Origin: Tragulus kanchil
Taxonomy: Eukaryota; Chordata; Mammalia; Artiodactyla; Tragulidae
Direction: 5' to 3'
NCBI GenBank assembly: GCA_022376925.1
Contig: JAIOJX010000004.1
Coordinates: 125,203,123-125,267,122, forward strand
DNA: 64,000 nt
Shown here: in pieces, positions 1 to 64,000 of the stretch
How the letters are laid out: each line of letters opens with the position of its first letter
Position numbering within the stretch: the first letter of the stretch is position 1
The notes under the pieces: model-generated
Database searches by the model: none
The model's input: the letters and a program-made list of their open reading frames with translations, nothing else
Told to the model about the DNA's origin: nothing
Made by a program: the position numbers and the translations under genes

Positions 1-392
1 GCTATAATGTTCAAACACAAGCTGCTGCAGGGCTGGTCCATGCCCGTAGTCAATAGTGCTACACCTTACATGGTCTCTAATGAAAGATGACAGGAACCAA
101 TATCTGTCCTACCTTCCTTTTATCCATCCTGACACTGCAGAACTATCCAGGGTAGGGCTGGCGTGATGAATCCAATATTCTTATCACCTCTAAAGTGGAG
201 CGGATGCCACAGAATGATTCCTGATGTGCTCTGTCACTAATGTTCCCCCGTTGGGTGCTTTCCTTCCCCAATTTACTCAGAGTTCCTTATTAAAGACACA
301 ATGTGTATGTAAAAGTTCTTATGTGACTTTTCTGCTTCACTCCCAACACCATTCTGACAGCACTTCTGAAAAGAGAGATAATGGTAGAGCAC
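1..392. other. Intronic or upstream sequence, nothing recognised
   Basis: AT-rich single-copy sequence without an exon-like reading frame flanked by splice sites. It belongs to an intron of the MROH2 gene if the gene continues leftward as expected. Confidence 0.4.
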
Positions 393-862
393 AGTTCAGT
401 TCAATCACTCAGTCATGTCCAACTCTTTGTAACCACATGGACTCCAGCACACCAGGCTTACCTGTCCTTCACCATCTCCCAGAGCTTGCTTAGACTCATG
501 TCCATTGCATCAGTGATGCCATCCAACTATCTCACCCTCTGTTGTCCCCTTGTCCTTTTGCCTTCAGGACAACATCAGGCTGTCTTCCAGTGAGTCATCT
601 CTTCACATTAGGTGGCCAAAGTATTTGAGCTTCAGCTTCATCACCATTCCTTTCAATGAATTTTTAAGGTTGATTTCCCTTAGGATTGACTGGTTTGATC
701 TCCTTGCAGTCCAAGGGACTCTCAAGAGTCTTCTCTACACAAAAGCATCAGTTCTTTGGTGCTCAGCCTTCTTTATGATCCAGCTCTCAGATCTGTCCAT
801 GACTACTGGGAAAACCATAGCTTTGACTGTACAGACTTTTGTCAGCAAAGTGATGTCTGATT
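393..862 (-). mobile_element. BovB/ART2A-type ruminant retroposon, antisense
   Basis: Starts agttcagttcaatcactcag, the complement of the usual 3' end of this family. It continues through the tcatgtccattgcatcagtgatgccatcc and ggattgactggtttgatctcc type segments. Related copies lie at 9276, 13411 and 54698. Confidence 0.75.
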
Positions 863-1334
863 TTGAATACACTGTCTAGGTATGGCTGCAGTCACCATCT
901 GCAGTGATTTTGATAGAGCACACAAAATATTATTCTCAAAATTACTCTAAGTTAAATCTCTTAAACTATATACCAAGTCAATATGCTGTGGAGACTGAGA
1001 ATATATGATGATATCGTCTTCAAGATAACCCAGTTTTCATTGAGCATGTTTATTCAACAAGCACTTATTAACAAGTGACTATACAATGCAAATAATCAGT
1101 AAGATCTTCTGCTACCAAGAACTGAAATTCTGAACAAGAGACAGATAAGAAAATTAAAAATCACTGTAGGTAATGAAAGGTATTATTTTGGGTGGGGCAG
1201 TGCACAGCAGAGAGGAAGGCAGGAGAACACATGTAGAGGCCAGAGCCTAGAGGAGGGAGCACTCTGAAGAAGAGACAGTACATGAACGTGCATGATGAGT
1301 AAGCTGTCCTAAGTCACCTCAATGTCTGTTTTAA

Positions 1335-56062
<54,728 letters not shown>

Positions 56063-56241
56063 CTGCTAGGCTCTTTCAATAATTGACTCTTGTCTTCATC
56101 CTCGTAACACACAAACTTGTAACATCTTGAGGGAAGCAGTGGCGCCCAGGTTGGGGATCTTGAGGCTGGTGTCCTGTTCCTTACTCTCCAGGCTCTCCCT
56201 AGTGGCTTCTGTTAGCAAAAAACACACCTACCAATTCATAT

Positions 56242-58500
56242 GAGGAATAACCTGTGATTGAAGAGGTGACAGCCACAGGGCTTTGCAGAGGACGGCCTTC
56301 TGTGGAAATTTACATCCCAGCAGGTGCCACACAATGACAGAATATCAGACAAGTCTGCTGCCATCCAGAAGAGGACCACGACTTGTTTCCACACATAGCC
56401 CTTTGGTCTCATATTTTTGCCAGTTTGGGCTTACAATTCACGCTCTTTTCTTTAAAAAAGAAAAAAACAGTCTTACGACAAACTTTAACCTATCTGCTCT
56501 TACTTTGTAATTTGTGTGTCAAGACTGTGCCCCAGGGACTTTTCTACAAAAACCCCTTCCTGACATTCTATTAAATCTCATCATGTCCTTTCCGTTTTTA
56601 TCCTCCCTTTGAACTGTGTGTATTAAGGTGTACATGTGTTCAAACCTTCTTCGTGGCATCTGAACCCTAAATCTTCCCTCTTTTTTACAATGCAGCCTTT
56701 GTGAAAGGCTACATACAAGAAGTCATGTTCAGTCAAAGAAGTTTTTCTGTGCCTGGGATTCCCTTAACATCACCACAATCACAATCATTCATTAGTAACA
56801 TTGTTTTTGTCTTATCAACATTTAAATGTCAAACACTGAGCTCAAGTATAGACTGGCCTTTTGTTCAGATTTTTGAAATGAAGAGAGACGACTTGAAGGG
56901 TGAAATGTATTTAAGACTGTACATTAAACAATCAGAGAAAATCTAGGGGATAGCATATACCTTTTATATTTAGTAGCACAAATATAGGGACATGCCATGC
57001 AGTTGGAGGAAAAATCTAAGACTGCAAAGAGAAGTCCTCAGTGGCTGGCAGAATCTCCCCTTGACTTCAGACTTGACAAAAACCAGGAGTCTGCCAGTGT
57101 ACAAAACCACTGACTTTAGGACAAACAGTAACAGTATATGAAGGAATTAGCTGTTGCCAATTGGGATTGTGGGGGCCAGTCTGAAGTAAGCAGGGTTGGC
57201 TGGAGTTCCAAGTCCAGAATTTGTGGATTAACACACCACGCTAAAGACAGAATGGTTAATGCATTTTTCAAAAAAACCAATTGTGCAGACAAGTTCTAGA
57301 ATGCTTTTCTCAAACAATGGCAACATTTATTAAATTGATTTACCTCTTTATAAATTCCTGTCACCTATCTAGAGGAATAACCTGTGATTGAAGAGGTGAC
57401 AGCCACAGGGCTTTGCAGAGGACGGCCTTCTGTGGAAATTTACATCCCAGCAGGTGCCACACAATGACAGAATATCAGACAAGTCTGCTGCCATCCAGAA
57501 GAGGACCACGACTTGTTTCCACACATAGCCCTTTGGTCTCATATTTTTGCCAGTTTGGGCTTACAATTCACGCTCTTTTCTTTAAAAAAGAAAAAAACAG
57601 TCTTACGACAAACTTTAACCTATCTGCTCTTACTTTGTAATTTGTGTGTCAAGACTGTGCCCCAGGGACTTTTCTACAAAAACCCCTTCCTGACATTCTA
57701 TTAAATCTCATCATGTCCTTTCCGTTTTTATCCTCCCTTTGAACTGTGTGTATTAAGGTGTACATGTGTTCAAACCTTCTTCGTGGCATCTGAACCCTAA
57801 ATCTTCCCTCTTTTTCACAATGCAGCCTTTGTGAAAGGCTACATACAAGAAGTCATGTTCAGTCAAAGAAGTTTTTCTGTGCCTGGGATTCCCTTAACAT
57901 CACCACAATCACAATCATTCATTAGTAACATTGTTTTTGTCTTATCAACATTTAAATGTCAAACACTGAGCTCAAGTATAGACTGGCCTTTTGTTCAGAT
58001 TTTTGAAATGAAGAGAGACGACTTGAAGGGTGAAATGTATTTAAGACTGTACATTAAACAATCAGAGAAAATCTAGGGGATAGCATATACCTTTTATATT
58101 TAGTAGCACAAATATAGGGACATGCCATGCAGTTGGAGGAAAAATCTAAGACTGCAAAGAGAAGTCCTCAGTGGCTGGCAGAATCTCCCCTTGACTTCAG
58201 ACTTGACAAAAACCAGGAGTCTGCCAGTGTACAAAACCACTGACTTTAGGACAAACAGTAACAGTATATGAAGGAATTAGCTGTTGCCAATTGGGATTGT
58301 GGGGGCCAGTCTGAAGTAAGCAGGGTTGGCTGGAGTTCCAAGTCCAGAATTTGTGGATTAACACACCACGCTAAAGACAGAATGGTTAATGCATTTTTCA
58401 AAAAAACCAATTGTGCAGACAAGTTCTAGAATGCTTTTCTCAAACAATGGCAACATTTATTAAATTGATTTACCTCTTTATAAATTCCTGTCACCTATAT
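56242..58500 (+). repeat. Tandem duplication D18, period 1130
   Basis: 56242-57371 is repeated at 57372-58500, with one visible substitution (tttttacaatg against tttttcacaatg). Downstream of the MROH2 polyadenylation signal, intergenic. Confidence 0.95.
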
Positions 58501-59100
58501 TCTAATCCCTTCACCCTCAGGATCTTGGGAAAGCATCTTTCATTTCTACAAAACATTTTAGGAACCTAAGGAGTCTTTTAGACCAGAGATTTTAGACCAG
58601 AGACCCCACTTATTCATTCACTGAACAAATATTTATTGAGTGCCTATACTTTATAAGGCACTGGTATAGCCACTGGGGAGGAAAAAAATAGAAAAAGTCT
58701 ATCCTCACGGAGCTTATACTCTATGACATCTGTGCATAATTCCAGAGGATGGAGCCAGCCTCCAAGATTGCTCCTGATGATTCTTGCCTCCTGATTACTT
58801 CCTTGCAATGCCCCTCCCACAGTGAATAGAAATGACCTGTGCAATCAGCATAATCATTCAGAAATGAGAGTGTGACTTTCAGTACAAGTAGGAATGGTTG
58901 CAGCCTTTGAATCACTCACTTTGGTGGAAGTCAGCCAAGCAGCCCAAAAAAGAAGCCAATGTGGCCAAGAACCAATGTCTTCTGCAAACAACCAGAGGTA
59001 ACTTACTAAGCTCATTTATGAGCCATCTTGGAAATGAAACCATGAACCCCAGGTAGAATCTTCAGATAACTTAAGCCTCCATTGACACATGGATGGATTA

Positions 59101-59306
59101 CCAGATAAAATACAGAATGCTTAATTAAATTTGAATTCAAGGTAAGCGATCAGTATTTTTGTTTTAGTAGAATATGTTCTTATCATATGGGACATACTTC
59201 TACTAAAAAATTATCTAAATAATTTATTCAAATTATTTAAAGAATTGTAGTTTTTCTAACACTCCAAGTTAACTGAGCATCTTGTATTTTCATTTGCTAA
59301 ATCTGG
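59101..59306. mobile_element. Palindromic DNA-transposon-like element (copy a)
   Basis: The left end ccagataaaatacagaatgc and the right end gagcatcttgtattttcatt plus tgctaaatctgg are inverted repeats of each other. An inner pair (agtagaatatg / catacttctact) lies around a short loop at about 59200. Consistent with an old MITE-like element. Repeated via D19. Confidence 0.6.
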
Positions 59307-60217
59307 CCACCCTAGTGCAATCTAACCAAAGTCCTGAGCCAGAATCACTAAGCTAAACCACTTCTGAATTCCTGAACCACAAAACTGAGATAATAAATCC
59401 ACAGTGTTTTAAGCCACTAAGCTTTAAGGTAATTTGCTATGCACCAGTGGGCATCTATTACAGACAGAGGCCATAATCCCACCTGAAGTCAGATGCAAGT
59501 TCCTGTGTATAATTGTGCAGGTGTATTTTCTGGGTAATAGATTTGATTAAATTCTTAATGCAGTCAGAAGCTATTCCCAAGTATTAACATGCATGAAATG
59601 AAACAAGTGAAAGAAGGCAAGAGATATGGTTTAGCTGGCCTCTTGGCAGGTTAAGTCAAATGACATTTCCAATAGAACTTTCTGTACTGATGGAAATGTA
59701 TCTGTGTCTACCCTGGCCAATAGGGTAGCCACTAGCCTTGGAATATGACTCGTCTATCTGAAGAATTCAGTTTTAATTGTAAGTAGATATATATAGTTAA
59801 TAGCTACAGTATTGTACAAGATGATTTCAGTACATGGGGCAAAGAGTCCTAACAGGATTTGGGCTGAGCCACCCAAACTATAGGACATTCTCAACAAGTA
59901 TAAATTCACTACCACAAGACCTTGCCTGGTACTTCTTTACAGTGAATAGAAATGACCTGTGCAATCAGCATAATCATTCAGAAATGAGAGTGTGACTTTC
60001 AGTACAAGTAGGAATGGTTGCAGCCTTTGAATCACTCACTTTGGTGGAAGTCAGCCAAGCAGCCCAAAAAAGCCAATGTGGCCAAGAACCAATGTCTTCT
60101 GCAAACAACCAGAGGTAACTTACTAAGCTCATTTATGAGCCATCTTGGAAATGAAACCATGAACCCCAGGTAGAATCTTCAGATAACTTAAGCCTCCATT
60201 GACACATGGATGGATTA

Positions 60218-60423
60218 CCAGATAAAATACAGAATGCTTAATTAAATTTGAATTCAAGGTAAGCGATCAGTATTTTTGTTTTAGTAGAATATGTTCTTAT
60301 CATATGGGACATACTTCTACTAAAAAATTATCTAAATAATTTATTCAAATTATTTAAAGAATTGTAGTTTTTCTAACACTCCAAGTTAACTGAGCATCTT
60401 GTATTTTCATTTGCTAAATCTGG
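60218..60423. mobile_element. Palindromic DNA-transposon-like element (copy b, via D19)
   Basis: Same element as 59101-59306. Confidence 0.6.
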
Positions 60424-61237
60424 CCACCCTAGTGCAATCTAACCAAAGTCCTGAGCCAGAATCACTAAGCTAAACCACTTCTGAATTCCTGAACCACAAA
60501 ACTGAGATAATAAATCCACAGTGTTTTAAGCCACTAAGCTTTAAGGTAATTTGCTATGCACCAGTGGGCATCTATTACAGACAGAGGCCATAATCCCACC
60601 TGAAGTCAGATGCAAGTTCCTGTGTATAATTGTGCAGGTGTATTTTCTGGGTAATAGATTTGATTAAATTCTTAATGCAGTCAGAAGCTATTCCCAAGTA
60701 TTAACATGCATGAAATGAAACAAGTGAAAGAAGGCAAGAGATATGGTTTAGCTGGCCTCTTGGCAGGTTAAGTCAAATGACATTTCCAATAGAACTTTCT
60801 GTACTGATGGAAATGTATCTGTGTCTACCCTGGCCAATAGGGTAGCCACTAGCCTTGGAATATGACTCGTCTATCTGAAGAATTCAGTTTTTAATTGTAA
60901 GTAGATATATATAGTTAATAGCTACAGTATTGTACAAGATGATTTCAGTACATGGGGCAAAGAGTCCTAACAGGATTTGGGCTGAGCCACCCAAACTATA
61001 GGACATTCTCAACAAGTATAAATTCACTCTCACAAGACCTTGCCTGATACTTCTTTACATATCCATCCCCACTGTTACTCCCCACCCATCCTGGCAGCCA
61101 GCAAAGAATCTTCTTTATCGAGTGGTGGAAATTAGGTGTAATGCCCACATGAAACACATCACAACTGAGCCTTTGTCCAAACCCTAGTCTTAGAAGGATT
61201 CACCCCGAGGAGAATTTCCCAGACTCTTTTGATCACA

Positions 61238-61420
61238 TTCCAGCTTCACCCCTTACTAGCTGTGTGACTTGGGAGAAATCATTTCACCCGTCCATACTTC
61301 GATTTCCATACCTGTAAATTGGGCTCATATGTATCTACCTCAAGGTGCTATTGTGAAGATTAGATCTAGTACTGCATACATGAAGAGCTTAGAAACCTGG
61401 CACAGAATCATTATTAACTA
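61238..61420 (+). mobile_element. MIR SINE (copy a)
   Basis: ccttactagctgtgtgactt, gatttccatacctgtaaatt and cctcaaggtgctattgtgaa are clear MIR core features. A copy lies at 62332-62514. Confidence 0.8.
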
Positions 61421-62331
61421 AATGTTAACTATACAATATGAATATTAATAATAGTAACAAATTTATTATTAGAATCACCATTTTTAACATAAATTCTGTG
61501 AATGGCAATGTAAAGCCAGCTGATTATCCCACCCCATGTGACATGGGGTGAATGTTGCTGTTCTTCTTGGGAGGATGGAAACAAGGCAGCCCCTCTAGTC
61601 AGGGGAACCCACCTCAGCTGCTCTGGTGGCCTGTTACTGACTGTAATTTCCCACTGAAGCCTTCTTGCTTGCTCTCATATCACACAGAACAAGTCACAGT
61701 CAGGTTGTGTGACAGGAGAAATTTAGATCCATTTGAACAAGTTTCCCCCAGTCAAAAGTTATTAACTTAATGCATCAGAAGCTATTCCCAAGTATTAACA
61801 TGCATGAAATGAAACAAGTGAAAGAAGGCAAGAGATATGGTTTAGCTGGCCTCTTGGCAGGTTAAGTCAAATGACATTTCCAATAGAACTTTCTGTACTG
61901 ATGGAAATGTATCTGTGTCTACCCTGGCCAATAGGGTAGCCACTAGCCTTGGAATATGACTCGTCTATCTGAAGAATTCAGTTTTTAATTGTAAGTAGAT
62001 ATATATAGTTAATAGCTACAGTATTGTACAAGATGATTTCAGTACATGGGGCAAAGAGTCCTAACAGGATTTGGGCTGAGCCACCCAAACTATAGGACAT
62101 TCTCAACAAGTATAAATTCACTCTCACAAGACCTTGCCTGATACTTCTTTACATATCCATCCCCACTGTTACTCCCCACCCATCCTGGCAGCCAGCAAAG
62201 AATCTTCTTTATCGAGTGGTGGAAATTAGGTGTAATGCCCACATGAAACACATCACAACTGAGCCTTTGTCCAAACCCTAGTCTTAGAAGGATTCACCCC
62301 GAGGAGAATTTCCCAGACTCTTTTGATCACA

Positions 62332-62514
62332 TTCCAGCTTCACCCCTTACTAGCTGTGTGACTTGGGAGAAATCATTTCACCCGTCCATACTTCGATTTC
62401 CATACCTGTAAATTGGGCTCATATGTATCTACCTCAAGGTGCTATTGTGAAGATTAGATCTAGTACTGCATACATGAAGAGCTTAGAAACCTGGCACAGA
62501 ATCATTATTAACTA
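62332..62514 (+). mobile_element. MIR SINE (copy b, via D20)
   Basis: Identical to 61238-61420. Confidence 0.8.
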
Positions 62515-62552
62515 AATGTTAACTATACAATATGAATATTAATAATAGTAAC

Positions 62553-64000
62553 AAATTTATTATTAGAATCACCATTTTTAACATAAATTCTGTGAATGGC
62601 AATGTAAAGCCAGCTGATTATCCCACCCCATGTGACATGGGGTGAATGTTGCTGTTCTTCTTGGGAGGATGGAAACAAGGCAGCCCCTCTAGTCAGGGGA
62701 ACCCACCTCAGCTGCTCTGGTGGCCTGTTACTGACTGTAATTTCCCACTGAAGCCTTCTTGCTTGCTCTCATATCACACAGAACAAGTCACAGTCAGGTT
62801 GTGTGACAGGAGAAATTTAGATCCATTTGCTCTCCCCAACAATTACTTCTGTTAATCCTTCCCAAACACTATCCTCTGCTCTCAAGAGAGTTGCCCACCC
62901 CACACCCTTTGATGCACTCTTTTCATCCATCCTCCGCTGGGCTCCACTGGTTTATCTCTGTGGTTCAGACACAAGCATATTACTCGGGGGAGAGAGACTT
63001 CTTCAAGATCTCTGGGAAAGAGTTAGAAAAAGTATATTCAAGTACTCTTGTAGAAATTACAGATTTGTTTTCCAGTCTTACTCCTGCTGCTTGCCTCACT
63101 CTTATTTGCACATGTAATCAGTTTTCAACTTGTGTTTCCTTTAGAATAGAGATTCAGTGATGTTCACAGACTGCTTAATGGGCCAGTACTACTTTGAAGC
63201 ACTCTATATTACATTATTTTGCAATTCAGCACTCTGCCCTTTAACCTGACAGTGAGAGCCAGGATTCTGCTGGTAAATCAGGGACATTTAGTTTGGCTGA
63301 CCTTGCTCTGAAGGCAGTTTTACCAGAAAAGAAGAAAACAAAAAGGCACAGGGGGGAAGAAAGAAAGAGAATCTAGAGGGATTACCTACTTGGGATTGCT
63401 CCCATACCACCAGTTTTAAAACATAAAATCCAAGATCAGGCACTTCTTCTGGAGTCCTCAAGAGACTCCAAGATTATAGCAAAGATCTTCTAACCATGTT
63501 TTATTTTCAGTTGATTTAGTTCCCAACCCCACAGTTATCCTTCAGATTATCTAAGTATAAAATTATAAAAGACCCTCATGCCAGGAAGGACTCCCAAGAT
63601 GGACTATGCATAATTACTGATGAATGAAAATAGTAAAAGCAAATTTATTATTAGAATCACCATTTTTAACATAAATTCTGTGAATGGCAATGTAAAGCCA
63701 GCTGATTATCCCACCCCATGTGACATGGGGTGAATGTTGCTGTTCTTCTTGGGAGGATGGAAACAAGGCAGCCCCTCTAGTCAGGGGAACCCACCTCAGC
63801 TGCTCTGGTGGCCTGTTACTGACTGTAATTTCCCACTGAAGCCTTCTTGCTTGCTCTCATATCACACAGAACAAGTCACAGTCAGGTTGTGTGACAGGAG
63901 AAATTTAGATCCATTTGCTCTCCCCAACAATTACTTCTGTTAATCCTTCCCAAACACTATCCTCTGCTCTCAAGAGAGTTGCCCACCCCACACCCTTTGA
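62553..64000 (+). repeat. Tandem duplication D21, period 1088, runs off the window
   Basis: 62553-63640 is repeated from 63641 to the right edge. With D20 it gives three copies of the block containing gggtgaatgttgctgttctt (61546, 62640, 63728). Confidence 0.95.
62830..63640. other. Intergenic single-copy stretch, nothing recognised
   Basis: No exon, RNA gene or named repeat seen. A purine-rich patch lies near 63330-63375. Confidence 0.4.

Larger units (their letters stand above)
58819..61057 (+). repeat. Tandem duplication D19, period 1117-1120
   Basis: 58819-59938 is repeated at 59939-61057. The last bases before the join differ (actaccacaag against actctcacaag). No gene. Confidence 0.95.
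60671..62829 (+). repeat. Tandem duplication D20, period 1094-1095
   Basis: 60671-61765 is repeated at 61766-62829. Bases 61735-61765 before the join are a poor match to the sequence after 62829. Its left part is a third copy of the 59560-59938 block. Confidence 0.93.

Noticed and set aside
63330..63375. Purine-rich patch as a possible regulatory site
   Set aside because: Low-complexity sequence with no recognisable motif or partner.

Overview
The window is nuclear DNA from a ruminant, most likely a bovid. It is full of ruminant-typical retroposons: Bov-tA tRNA-derived SINEs, BovB/ART2A-type fragments, CHR-type SINEs and artiodactyl L1 3' ends. These sit beside older mammalian repeats (MIR, L2, MER5A-like, L1M). 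It contains no prokaryotic gene organisation, CRISPR array or RNA operon.

One protein-coding gene could be supported. It lies on the + strand from 1404 to about 56.1 kb and enters from upstream of the window. Twenty-four exons with matching splice phases encode the last 974 residues and the stop of a maestro HEAT-like repeat protein of the MROH2 type. MROH2B is more likely than MROH2A because the introns are AT-rich, but the paralogue is not proven. The stop codon is at 56044-56046 and an AATAAA signal follows 10 bases later. All but one of the exon boundaries that can be seen follow GT-AG; exon 17 uses a GC donor. From 56.1 to 64.0 kb no gene is visible, only repeats and intergenic DNA.

The most striking property of the window is not a gene. 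Twenty-one direct tandem duplications, each with a period of 1074-1190 bases, run from 981 to the right edge and cover well over half of the window. Copies are almost identical inside, while bases next to many junctions are error-rich with small deletions. Several copies carry exons (exon 1; 2+3; 4; 5+6; 7+8+9; 16+17; 21+22), and four of these exon blocks would break the reading frame if both copies were spliced. Three adjoining pairs overlap so that some segments occur three times. The best explanation is false duplication made during assembly or gap filling (contig or long-read overlaps of about 1.1 kb that were not collapsed), not biology. Read from undamaged copies, the gene is intact.

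Layout: 0-7 kb, exon 1 among BovB and L1 fragments; 7-20 kb, exons 2-6; 20-26 kb, a large intron with an L1 containing nested SINEs; 26-32 kb, exons 7-11; 32-36.4 kb, a large intron; 36.5-46.2 kb, exons 12-19; 46.2-50.9 kb, a large intron; 50.9-56.1 kb, exons 20-24 and the polyadenylation signal; 56.1-64 kb, intergenic.
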